Assembly (NCBI RefSeq): GCF_035974275.1
Contig: NZ_CP142422.1
Coordinates: forward strand, 3,782,001-3,846,000
Origin: Chryseobacterium sp. MYb264
GTDB taxonomy: Bacteria > Bacteroidota > Bacteroidia > Flavobacteriales > Weeksellaceae
Length of the DNA: 64,000 nucleotides
Reading direction: 5' to 3'
The notes below the pieces were generated by a model. That model was not told where the DNA came from, ran no database searches, and saw only the letters and a list, made by a program, of their open reading frames with translations. Position 1 is the stretch's first letter. Each line of letters begins with the position of its first letter. Of this stretch, positions 25,693 to 33,267 are shown one piece after another. The position numbers were made by a program, and so were the translations under genes.

Positions 25693-26124
25693 TTATGCTT
25701 CATTGTTAATTTTGAATAAATTAGAGGTTCCTCTTGCTATGAGTCTTGATTTATCGGCATTCCATATTTCGCATTGAGCGTTCACAAATTGCTTTCCTCT
25801 TTTAATAATTTTTGTTTCGGCTACAATATTATCATTTTCTTTTGCAGCGGAAAAATAATCGATGCTGTTATTTACGGTAACGATAAAGGTTTTTTCATTT
25901 AAAGAAAACATGGTGGCACCAATTACATCATCAATAATAGCGGCTGTTACGCCTCCGTGAAGATTTCCCATCGGGTTCAGCCATTCTTCTCTTACGGTAT
26001 ATTGAAATTCGATATGCCCTTCTTCCGCTGAAATCACAATTGGGTTGAGCCATCTCATGAACGGAGATGGGGAAGCTGTAAATTCTTTTCCGACAAATGA
26101 TTGAAGTACTTGCAATTTATCCAT
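25693..26124 (-). CDS. PaaI-family hotdog thioesterase
   Basis: 143 residues. The single hotdog fold carries the PaaI motif NPMGNLHGGVTAAIIDDVIG, where the HGG segment forms the active site. Members hydrolyse acyl-CoA or aryl-CoA thioesters in the cytoplasm. The gene starts one base after the TetR-type gene, so both come from the operator-controlled promoter at 26750-26783. fabF follows on the same strand, which fits a link to acyl metabolism. Confidence 0.88.
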   Translation of the reverse strand: MDKLQVLQSFVGKEFTASPSPFMRWLNPIVISAEEGHIEFQYTVREEWLNPMGNLHGGVTAAIIDDVIGATMFSLNEKTFIVTVNNSIDYFSAAKENDNIVAETKIIKRGKQFVNAQCEIWNADKSRLIARGTSNLFKINNEA

Positions 26125-26125
26125 A

Positions 26126-26731
26126 TTATAATTGATTTTGTTTTAATTCTTTATCAATAATGAGTAAAATACGGTCTAAAGCAAGATTAAGATATTTCTC
26201 ATCACCCGTTGTTTTGGAAAGTAAAATTCCTCCTTCCACCGTCATGATAAAAAGTGAACCGAATTCTTCAGCATTGATTTCCTTATGAATCTCACCGTTT
26301 TCCTGACCTTGTTGTATAACATCGGAAATATTTTTTATCCAGACTTTAAACGATTCGGCAACTTGCTTTCTGAGATCCGGAAAAGTGTCGTCTGCTTCTG
26401 TAGCAGCGTTCATCAAAGGGCAGCCTCCAACTTCAAAAACTATTTTCCAGTTTTTACGGTAAAAGTCTGTAAAAGCATATAATTTATCGATCGTTGTCGG
26501 GAATTCTTTGCTTAAAGAGCGAGCCATATTTTTGCCCAGTACACCCGAATTATATTTGTAAACTTCTAGTGCAACTTCATCTTTACTGGAAAAATTTCCG
26601 TAGATGCTTCCTTTCGTTAGGCCTGTTATCTCGGTAATATCTGATAAGGTCGTAGAAATATAACCCTTGGTATTAAACAAAGCAGCCGTTTTCTCGATAA
26701 TGAATTGTTTTGTCTTTTCTGCCTTTGACAT
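26126..26731 (-). CDS. TetR/AcrR-family transcriptional repressor
   Basis: 201 residues from ATG at 26731; a start at 26752 would overlap the promoter box. The N-terminal helix-turn-helix reads IIEKTAALFNTKGYISTTLSDITEITGLTKGSIYGNFSSKDEVALEVY. The C-terminal ligand domain has a Cys/Pro segment (VGGCPLMN). A near-ideal operator lies 29 bp upstream, so it very likely represses itself and the thioesterase until an acyl-type or drug ligand binds. The ligand is inferred only from the neighbours. Confidence 0.9.
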   Translation of the reverse strand: MSKAEKTKQFIIEKTAALFNTKGYISTTLSDITEITGLTKGSIYGNFSSKDEVALEVYKYNSGVLGKNMARSLSKEFPTTIDKLYAFTDFYRKNWKIVFEVGGCPLMNAATEADDTFPDLRKQVAESFKVWIKNISDVIQQGQENGEIHKEINAEEFGSLFIMTVEGGILLSKTTGDEKYLNLALDRILLIIDKELKQNQL

Positions 26732-26749
26732 TTTCAATTGATTATGATG

Positions 26750-26757
26750 CAAATATA
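26750..26757 (-). promoter_or_regulatory. -7 box (TATATTTG) of the tetR-thioesterase operon
   Basis: An exact TAnnTTTG on the minus strand, 18 bp before the ATG at 26731 and 2 bp from the operator. Confidence 0.6.
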
Positions 26758-26759
26758 CA

Positions 26760-26783
26760 AAAATATACCGATTGGTATATTTT
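26760..26783. promoter_or_regulatory. TetR-type operator palindrome
   Basis: AAAATATACC-GATT-GGTATATTTT: perfect 10-bp arms and a 4-bp centre, of the ACCnnnnGGT type bound by TetR-family dimers. It lies just upstream of the -7 box, between the expected -7 and -33 positions, so bound repressor would exclude polymerase. Confidence 0.8.
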
Positions 26784-26876
26784 ATTTTACAATTATAGAT
26801 TATCTGTTTGGTCTATCAAATTAAACTATTAAGATTTTGTTTAAGAAATTAAGTTTAATCTTTTATTTTTTAAGTT

Positions 26877-26927
26877 TTGGCTAAAGCCAATTTGAGGTTT
26901 AAATGAGAAAACGGGCTAAAGCCCGTT
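26877..26927. repeat. REP-like palindromes with GGCTAAAGCC core
   Basis: TTGGCTAAAGCCAA (26877-26890) and AACGGGCTAAAGCCCGTT (26910-26927), 19 bp apart. Related palindromes with the same AACGGGCT/AGCCCGTT logic occur at 60226-60239 and 60329-60343. Confidence 0.55.
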
Positions 26928-27028
26928 CCTATTGATGATAATGATTTGATTAAAAAATTTTAATTCCAAGTGAAAAAACTTAATATTCTTAACTTCTTAA
27001 ATAAAATCTTAATGGTTCAAATTATTAA

Positions 27029-27445
27029 TTAAGCCAAAGTAGCATTCAAAGTAATCTCAAAGTTGAAGGCGGCGCTTACAGGACAACCTTCTTCCGCGAT
27101 TTTAGCATATTTTTGAAACTCTTCTTCTGAAATTCCAGGAACTTTTGCTGTTAAAGTCAATTCAGATTTTGTGATTTTTCCGATGGTTGGATCTAATGTA
27201 ATCACCGATTTGGTAGTCAACTCTTCCGGTGTGAAGCCAGCCTGAGAAAGCTCTGCGCTTAATTTCATCGTGAAGCATCCTGCGTGGGCTGCTGCCAATA
27301 ATTCTTCAGGGTTTGTTCCAACGCCATCCGCAAAACGGCTGTTGAAAGAATATTGCGTTTCGTTTAAAGTAGTGCTTTGAGTAGTAATATGTCCGTTTCC
27401 TTCTTTAATAGTACCGTTCCAAACGGCTGTTGCGTTACGTTTCAT
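27029..27445 (-). CDS. OsmC-family peroxiredoxin
   Basis: 138 residues, cytoplasmic. It detoxifies organic hydroperoxides with a pair of cysteines: the first in AAAHAGCFTMKLS and the second in EEGCPVSAAFN. The start WNGTIKEGNGHI and GTNPEELLAAAH follow the OsmC subgroup rather than Ohr. It has its own promoter box at 27493-27500 and stands alone. Confidence 0.92.
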   Translation of the reverse strand: MKRNATAVWNGTIKEGNGHITTQSTTLNETQYSFNSRFADGVGTNPEELLAAAHAGCFTMKLSAELSQAGFTPEELTTKSVITLDPTIGKITKSELTLTAKVPGISEEEFQKYAKIAEEGCPVSAAFNFEITLNATLA

Positions 27446-27492
27446 AATGTTTTGATTTTTTTTGTTGTTAATATTGTTATTTTTTGATGATA

Positions 27493-27500
27493 CAAAGGTA
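27493..27500 (-). promoter_or_regulatory. -7 box (TACCTTTG) of osmC-like gene
   Basis: An exact TAnnTTTG on the minus strand, 47 bp before the ATG at 27445. Confidence 0.5.
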
Positions 27501-27536
27501 TAGCAGATATTATTCCAGATAAATACACAAATCGAC

Positions 27537-28403
27537 TTAAATATTGTACTTTTTTCCCGAAGTGTAATTTTTCTTGAAATTTATAGGTGTACTTCCAATT
27601 TTATTGGTGAAAAGCCGATTGAAATAAGCCGGATCTTCGTAGCCTAAATCGTAAGCAATTTCTTTTACGGGCTTATCTGTATAAAATAAAAGCCTTTTGG
27701 CTTCCAGTAGAATTCTGTTAATGATAAACTGATTCGGAGATTCAAGATCTAAACTTTTGAATTTATGCGTTAAAGTTTTCGGCGCGATATGAAGTAGATC
27801 TGCATAATCTGCAACATTATGTTTTTCTCTAAAATGAATTTCAAGATGTCGACTGAAATCACGGAAAATATCTAATTCGTTGCTTGGAATTTTTATTTTG
27901 GCATTATCCAAATTTTGTTTTTTCCATTTTCTGGTGGCGCGGATGATGATTTGCTTAACGTAAGTTCGAATCATTTCTTCGGCGGAAGAATCTTTCCATT
28001 CCAGTTCGTCTTTGATACTTTGATATAAATTTTTAATGATAAAATTTTCATTTTCATCAAGCTCTACAAAAGGAATTTCAAATACATTATGGAAAAGCAG
28101 CCCGTCACACGCAACTTCTTTATCATGAATTTGAATACAGTAAAAATCTCGGTTATAATATAGAAGAACCGCTTCTTCATTTCCTTTTTCAATTTTTAAA
28201 TGCTGATTGGTCAGGAAAAATAGAGTGGGTTTGGTGGTCGTAAAGTGATTAAAATCTACCGAAAGTTCATAACCTGCCGCAATATAAAATACTTTAATAT
28301 CATATCTAAACTTATTTCCGTTAACTATTTCAGAGTTTTCTGCTGAAAAATTTTCTAAACCCAGTTTTTTGTAATTGTCTTCGAAAATAAGAGTTTGTGA
28401 CAT
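27537..28403 (-). CDS. AraC-family transcriptional regulator
   Basis: 288 residues. The N-terminal half is an unclassified sensing domain of cupin-like strands. The C-terminal ~100 residues contain the double helix-turn-helix: YADLLHIAPKTLTHKFKSL in the first and KEIAYDLGYEDPAYFNRLF, followed by GSTPINFKK, in the second. It is a cytoplasmic activator or repressor with an unknown ligand. The following osmC-like gene (same strand, 91 bp on) has its own promoter and could be a target. Confidence 0.9.
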   Translation of the reverse strand: MSQTLIFEDNYKKLGLENFSAENSEIVNGNKFRYDIKVFYIAAGYELSVDFNHFTTTKPTLFFLTNQHLKIEKGNEEAVLLYYNRDFYCIQIHDKEVACDGLLFHNVFEIPFVELDENENFIIKNLYQSIKDELEWKDSSAEEMIRTYVKQIIIRATRKWKKQNLDNAKIKIPSNELDIFRDFSRHLEIHFREKHNVADYADLLHIAPKTLTHKFKSLDLESPNQFIINRILLEAKRLLFYTDKPVKEIAYDLGYEDPAYFNRLFTNKIGSTPINFKKNYTSGKKYNI

Positions 28404-28428
28404 GCATTTACTTTAGTTTAAAGATACA

Positions 28429-28475
28429 AAAAAGCATGGCTTCTTCATTATTAAATTATTGAAACCATGCTTTTT
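28429..28475. terminator. Terminator of the HMA-TonB receptor gene
   Basis: AAAAAGCATGG and CCATGCTTTTT are perfect 11-bp arms with a 25-base loop that pairs partly (TTC/GAA). It lies between the receptor stop and the AraC start. On the minus strand a T run follows the stem. Confidence 0.65.
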
Positions 28476-28545
28476 TGAATTTGAAAATTTGAGAATGGAA
28501 TAATTTGAAAATCACTCGGACTCTACAACTCTCAAACACTAAAAC

Positions 28546-31221
28546 CTAGAACGTCACATCCAATCCGACATAGAAATTCGCTTTCATAATCGGAGCATAC
28601 ACCATTCCGCCATCAAAATAATTTCCGAAAGGATTTTTAAAATCTACAATCGCATTTTTCTGATAATAAGAAGTTAGGTTTTCACCGCCTACATACGCTC
28701 TGATTTTTTTATTGAAATTTCTTGAAATCTGAGCATTCAAAACAGCATAAGATTCGGAATATGTAGGCAATTGAAATTCTTCAGGATTGCTTGAAGTGTT
28801 GGGAAGTCTTTGTTTTCCGACCCAATTCAACGTTGTGTCAAAACTCCAAAATCCGCCTTTTGTATTTTTGTTGGTTGAGTACGCCAAATTCACAAAACCT
28901 CTGTGTTTCGCCATGAACGGAACTTCACGTCTTCCATCCAGATAATCTGCCTGAACATCATAATATTTATAAGCCAATCTTACATCAAAATTCTTAAAAG
29001 GAGTAAAATCCCACTGCGTTTGGAAAGAATTGGCGAAAGATTTTCCTTCCAGATTATAGAAAGTCAGTTGCTGAGGTGAACGGTCTAAATCTACCATCAC
29101 CTGATCCTGGAAATCAGTTCTGAAAAAGTCGGCAACAATCGTAGATTTTCTTCCGAAAATTTTAAATTCCTGTTGTAAACTTGCTCCGTAATTCCAGGCA
29201 ACTTCAGGTTTTAAACCGTAAATATTTCCTCCATTTTGCAAAATATTGATACTTCTGTTTGATGCAAAATATTGCTGACTTTCCGCAAAAACATTCGCAG
29301 TTCTGAAACCTCTTCCAGCCGAAAGTCTTAAAATAGTTTGCGGAGTGAAATCATATTTAAAATTCAATCTTGGCGTGAACTGGGTTCCTGCCAGATTGTG
29401 GAAATCAACTCTTGCTCCTGCAACCAACGTATATTTTAAACCTGTCAACGTATATTCGGCAAAAGCTCCGGGAACGATTTCATTTCTTTTAAAATTGTTT
29501 GTAAGATACGTTTCATCATAACCATCATACATAAAACTCGCTCCAGCTTTGTATTTATGATTGGTATTTCCTAAAATACTTTCAAAAATTAAGTTGGAAT
29601 AATACGTCTGTTGCTTTCCAGAATAATTTCTCAATCCAAAGAAACTATCCTGTTGATGGTAGGTATACTGGTTCATCCAGCCTAAACTCTGATAAGGTTT
29701 CCCTTTAAAAACATAGCCAGTTTTATTCCAAACCTGAAATCTGGAAATATCGATTCCAACACCGTAAAGTGATTGTTTGTCTTGTGGAATTTTTTTATCA
29801 AAACCAATTTGTCCTGCTGTTCTTTCGTCTTTAATAAAATTAATTCCAAAATGAGAACCCAATCCCGATTTTTCTAAATCGTTATAATTCAATAAATAAG
29901 CTGCGTTAATCTGAGTGCCTTTCGGTCGGTCAAGAAAAGTATCCTTATTCATATCGGTATCTCCGAAAGTTCCGTTTCCGTGCAATAAAAAGGTTTGCGA
30001 CCATTTCTCATTGATTGGTGCAACGCTGGTGATATTGGCTTCGGCTCTTCCGTTAAAATCTGCAAAAAGATTTAACGATGTTTCTGGTTTTTCTGCATTT
30101 TTCAACAATTCTGTATTGATTTGTCCTGTAATACTTTCGTAACCGTTAGTAACCGTGCTTCCTCCTTTTGTCAGCTGAATACTCTCAATCCATCTTCCCG
30201 GAATAAAGTTCAATCCGTAGGCAGAAGCTAATCCTCTAATTTCCGGTAATAATTCTTTCGTTAAGCTCGTATATTTTTGGTCTAAACCTAACATTTTCAA
30301 TTGTTTTGTTCCCGTCACGGCATTGCTGAAAGAAACATCAACGGTTGCGTTGGTTTCAAAACTTTCGGATAAATTACAACAAGCGGCTTTTAACAGCTCT
30401 TTTTTATCAATATTAAAAACCAATCCGGCTTCTTTTTTACTTAATGAAGTCGCAGCTTTTCCGCCGGTTAAGGTTACGCCTTCGATATGTTTTTCATGAC
30501 CGTCGTGATTTTCTGTTGAAGTGGTATGATCCGAATGTTCCGATGATATGCCTTCTTCCATATGAACCTTAGGATTTGCCTCTCCGAAGGGGATTTCTCT
30601 GTCATACAGACAACATCCGGGAAGCCCTTTATACACAGAATCCGTTGATTTATATTTTTCATTATCGTGCCCAACATCTGCAATCTTCTTTAAAATTTTA
30701 TCGGACGAAGTTTTAGACGAATCGAAAATTAAAATAACGGTTTGGGTTTCAGCATTCCAGTCTGCAGAGGTTGCTCCGGCATCTTTAGCGGCTTTTTCAA
30801 TTCTCGCTTTACAAGATCCGCAGTTGCCTTTTACATAAAATTCATTCTCTTTTTTAGAATGATTGTTCTGGTTTTCCGCTGTGGCAGGCGCTAGATCTCT
30901 TTCATAATGACAACATCCCGGCAGACTTTCGTATGTTTCGTTAGGAGCTTTGAATTTTTCATTATCATGCCCTGCTTCAGCAACTTTTTTAAGAATCTCA
31001 TCCGGAGAAACATCATTCGTTTCTAATGTTAATGTTTGTGTATCAATAGAATAACGTGCTGTTTTGGCACCTGCCTTTTTGGCTGTTGTTTCTATTCTTT
31101 CTTTACACATTTCGCAGTTTCCTTTTACTTTAAACTGGTTTTTAGAAAGATTTTGAGCAAATATAAATTGTGTAGATAATAGGAATAAACCAAGTATAAA
31201 CCTGGAAATATATAATTTCAT
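28546..31221 (-). CDS. TonB-dependent receptor with two N-terminal heavy-metal-associated domains
   Basis: 891 residues. The signal peptide is residues 1-23. Two HMA-like domains follow, each with a CxxC pair and a later GCC: C36/C39 with C103-C104, and C134/C137 with C203-C204. Both keep the same GHDNEK segment and lie 98 residues apart. A His-rich linker (SEHSDHTTSTENHDGHEKH) comes next, then the plug (ACCNLSESFETN, with GLNFIPGRW) and a ~600-residue barrel ending in VGLDVTF. It should move a metal or metal complex, plausibly copper, through the outer membrane with TonB energy. The carboxypeptidase-like domain usual in Bacteroidetes receptors is replaced by the HMA pair. The metal is inferred. 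Confidence 0.85.
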   Translation of the reverse strand: MKLYISRFILGLFLLSTQFIFAQNLSKNQFKVKGNCEMCKERIETTAKKAGAKTARYSIDTQTLTLETNDVSPDEILKKVAEAGHDNEKFKAPNETYESLPGCCHYERDLAPATAENQNNHSKKENEFYVKGNCGSCKARIEKAAKDAGATSADWNAETQTVILIFDSSKTSSDKILKKIADVGHDNEKYKSTDSVYKGLPGCCLYDREIPFGEANPKVHMEEGISSEHSDHTTSTENHDGHEKHIEGVTLTGGKAATSLSKKEAGLVFNIDKKELLKAACCNLSESFETNATVDVSFSNAVTGTKQLKMLGLDQKYTSLTKELLPEIRGLASAYGLNFIPGRWIESIQLTKGGSTVTNGYESITGQINTELLKNAEKPETSLNLFADFNGRAEANITSVAPINEKWSQTFLLHGNGTFGDTDMNKDTFLDRPKGTQINAAYLLNYNDLEKSGLGSHFGINFIKDERTAGQIGFDKKIPQDKQSLYGVGIDISRFQVWNKTGYVFKGKPYQSLGWMNQYTYHQQDSFFGLRNYSGKQQTYYSNLIFESILGNTNHKYKAGASFMYDGYDETYLTNNFKRNEIVPGAFAEYTLTGLKYTLVAGARVDFHNLAGTQFTPRLNFKYDFTPQTILRLSAGRGFRTANVFAESQQYFASNRSINILQNGGNIYGLKPEVAWNYGASLQQEFKIFGRKSTIVADFFRTDFQDQVMVDLDRSPQQLTFYNLEGKSFANSFQTQWDFTPFKNFDVRLAYKYYDVQADYLDGRREVPFMAKHRGFVNLAYSTNKNTKGGFWSFDTTLNWVGKQRLPNTSSNPEEFQLPTYSESYAVLNAQISRNFNKKIRAYVGGENLTSYYQKNAIVDFKNPFGNYFDGGMVYAPIMKANFYVGLDVTF

Positions 31222-31250
31222 TTTGTTTAAAATTTAGATTAATTAAGCTT

Positions 31251-31346
31251 AATGTAGCAATGTAGCAATGTAGCAATGTAGCAATGTAGCAATCTAACAA
31301 TGTAACAATGTAGCAATGTAACAATGTAACAATGTAGCAATGTAAC
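31251..31346. repeat. 8-bp tandem repeat, 12 units (AATGTAGC)
   Basis: Twelve contiguous 8-bp units: five AATGTAGC, then AATCTAAC, then a mix of AATGTAAC and AATGTAGC. It lies 30 bp upstream of the receptor ATG and would be in its leader or promoter. Slippage would change spacing in 8-bp steps. Confidence 0.9.
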
Positions 31347-31391
31347 AATCATTGATAAATGGGTAAACTGATACATTGTTGTATTTATTAA

Positions 31392-31760
31392 TTAACCTAT
31401 TTTCGGCGGTTGCCAAATTTCTTTTAAACCATCTGAAATATGAGGGTCTGAATACTGAAACTGTAAATTTTTATTGGCTTTGTAATACGAAAACTCCAGA
31501 TATAAGCTTTTTGAAAAAGGAGTTTCTATGAAAGTATAGCATAGCGCGCAGGAAGAGCAGCAATCGTCATTACATGAAGATTTTTTTTCCTTTTCGTGAT
31601 CTTTTTTTGTGGAATGATCTTTATGGCTGTTTTTGCAACAATCCATTTTGGAATCACTCTTACAACATGTTTCCTGTGAAGCCTGGGCATAGAAATTATC
31701 TTTGGGAATTAAAAAAATCCCAAGGCAGAAAATAATCGTTATGATCTGAAATAATTTCAC
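31392..31760 (-). CDS. Small exported Cys/His-rich protein, probably metal-related
   Basis: 122 residues from GTG at 31760. A longer frame to a TTG at 31799 overlaps the upstream gene and the -7 box TATTTTTG (31766-31773), which ends five bases before this GTG. The signal peptide is about 1-26. A dense cysteine part follows (TCC, DCC, SCNDDCCSSCALC) with His/Lys between (HKDHSTKKDHEKEKK). The C-terminus is WQPPKIG. It resembles small CC...PP proteins found beside metal TonB receptors in Bacteroidetes. Metal binding is inferred from composition and place. Confidence 0.65.
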   Translation of the reverse strand: MKLFQIITIIFCLGIFLIPKDNFYAQASQETCCKSDSKMDCCKNSHKDHSTKKDHEKEKKSSCNDDCCSSCALCYTFIETPFSKSLYLEFSYYKANKNLQFQYSDPHISDGLKEIWQPPKIG

Positions 31761-31765
31761 GATTG

Positions 31766-31773
31766 CAAAAATA
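31766..31773 (-). promoter_or_regulatory. -7 box (TATTTTTG) before the Cys-rich gene
   Basis: An exact TAnnTTTG on the minus strand. It decides the GTG start at 31760 and implies a nearly leaderless mRNA. Confidence 0.5.
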
Positions 31774-31779
31774 CGAAAT

Positions 31780-32406
31780 TTATGGCAATGCTTCGCCAAC
31801 TTTTACCGCGCAATTATGCCAAGGTTCTCCGTGTGCAGGGTTTAATGCGGGTTTAGGACCAGTTGGTGCAGGAGTAGGAGCGGGAGCAGGTGTATTTTGA
31901 GCAATAGTTTGTGTTGGTTGCGGAGCCGGAGCCGGTTTGCTGTTTAATGGCTGCCCTACGGGAATATCGCAACGGTGCCCAGGTTGCCCATGTGGTGGGT
32001 TCATTCCAGGTGCTGTTTTTACGGGTTGTCCGTTGTTATCTACAGAAAATTTTCCTGGTTTTAAAGCATTTGGATCTATCTGAATGGTTTGAGTTCCATT
32101 TGCATTTTGAGTCACTTGTTGTGAAGCAGCGGGTTTACTGCTCAACGGTTGTCCGACAGGAATGTCGCATCGGTGTCCCGGCTGCCCATGTGGAGGATTC
32201 ATTCCCGGAGCAGTGGCTGTTGCAGCGATGGGAGCGGCTTGCGGAGTGCTTTTAATTCCTGCCTGATCTAAAATTGAGGCTTTAGGAGTATTAACTGCGG
32301 GTGCCTGAACGCCTGCTTCTTCCGTTAAATAAGTTGCTCTTTCGTCTTTTTTACAAGAAACTGTGAATATAGAAATGGCAAGAATGCCTAAAAATGTATT
32401 TTTCAT
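31780..32406 (-). CDS. Lipoprotein with three PHGxPxHxC repeats
   Basis: 208 residues from ATG at 32406 (a TTG six bases upstream is less likely). The signal ends in a lipobox, FTVSC, with Cys18 as lipid anchor. The rest is Pro/Ala/Gln-rich and disordered-looking, holding three 19-residue repeats at 70-88, 136-154 and 189-207. The first two read NPPHGQPGHRCDIPVGQPL; the third, NPAHGEPWHNCAVKVGEAL, is diverged. Each has two His and one Cys, which suits soft-metal binding. It is the first gene on the strand leading into the Cys-rich gene and the HMA-TonB receptor. Similar proteins are common in Bacteroidetes; their function is not established. Confidence 0.7.
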   Translation of the reverse strand: MKNTFLGILAISIFTVSCKKDERATYLTEEAGVQAPAVNTPKASILDQAGIKSTPQAAPIAATATAPGMNPPHGQPGHRCDIPVGQPLSSKPAASQQVTQNANGTQTIQIDPNALKPGKFSVDNNGQPVKTAPGMNPPHGQPGHRCDIPVGQPLNSKPAPAPQPTQTIAQNTPAPAPTPAPTGPKPALNPAHGEPWHNCAVKVGEALP

Positions 32407-32485
32407 AACCAAACGTATGAAACAAAATTAGCAAAACATTTTGAATTGCTTTGCTAATTTTACATTTTATAATGATATTCTGGAA

Positions 32486-33172
32486 TTAATTCTTAACCAA
32501 AAGTCTGAATCCTTCTCCGTGAACGTTGATAATTTCCAAACCTTCGTCATCTTTTAATAGCTTACGAAGCTTCGCGATATAAACATCCATACTTCTTGCG
32601 GTAAAGTAATTTTCTTTTTTCCAGATCTTTCTTAAAGCCAAATCTCTCGGCATGAAATCGTTTCTGTGAATACAAAGAAGCTTCAACAATTCATTTTCTT
32701 TTGGTGAAAGTTTGTACTCGTTGTCGCCCACTCTCAATTGTCTCAACATAGAATCAAAGAAGATATTGCTGATTTTGAATTGCTCCTGCTCTTCATTTTC
32801 CAAGGTAGAACTTCTCTGAAGAATAGCTTTGATTTTATATAAAAGTAGTTCAGTATCAAATGGTTTAGTGATATAATCATCTGCGCCTAATTGATATCCT
32901 TTTAAAATATCCTCTCTCATATTTCTTGCCGTTAAGAAAATGATCGGCGTATTTTTATCGATTTTTTTCACATCTTCCGCCAATGAAAACCCATCTTTTT
33001 TAGGCATCATAACGTCGAAAATACAGATGTCGAATTCGTTTTCTGTAAATTCTTTTAACCCCTGTTCACCGTCTGTGGCAAGAGTTACCTCAAAGTTATT
33101 GATCGTTAAATAATCCTTCAACACCGCCCCGAAACTCTGATCGTCTTCTACTAATAATATTCTGTTGCTCAT
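32486..33172 (-). CDS. Response regulator, OmpR family (RprY-like)
   Basis: 228 residues. The receiver domain has acidic ED at 9-11, phospho-acceptor Asp53 in CIFDVMMPKKDG, Thr in FLTARN and Lys in ITKPFD. The winged-helix domain has LSPKENELLKLL and ARSMDVYIAKLRKLL. It lies downstream of its kinase on the same strand. The pair resembles RprX/RprY of Bacteroides. In the 95-bp gap are a TTAACAATTAATAATTAAC tract and an AATGAGT/ACTCATT hairpin of a repeat type. Confidence 0.93.
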   Translation of the reverse strand: MSNRILLVEDDQSFGAVLKDYLTINNFEVTLATDGEQGLKEFTENEFDICIFDVMMPKKDGFSLAEDVKKIDKNTPIIFLTARNMREDILKGYQLGADDYITKPFDTELLLYKIKAILQRSSTLENEEQEQFKISNIFFDSMLRQLRVGDNEYKLSPKENELLKLLCIHRNDFMPRDLALRKIWKKENYFTARSMDVYIAKLRKLLKDDEGLEIINVHGEGFRLLVKN

Positions 33173-33267
33173 AGTTTTAACAATTAATAATTAACAATTA
33201 AGAATGAGTTGCTTCACTCATTTCTAGTATATTTTGTAATTTGGTTTATAATTTTAAATTAAACATC

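Noticed and set aside
31251..31346. CRISPR-like regular repetition
   Set aside because: Units are 8 bp and contiguous with no spacers, and no cas genes are near.
31142..31348. Open frame coding for repeated LLHCYIVT-type octapeptides
   Set aside because: It is only the translation of the 8-bp tandem repeat plus part of the receptor gene in another frame.
31761..31799. Upstream TTG start for the Cys-rich protein
   Set aside because: It overlaps the upstream lipoprotein gene and lies before the -7 box; the GTG at 31760 gives a proper signal peptide.
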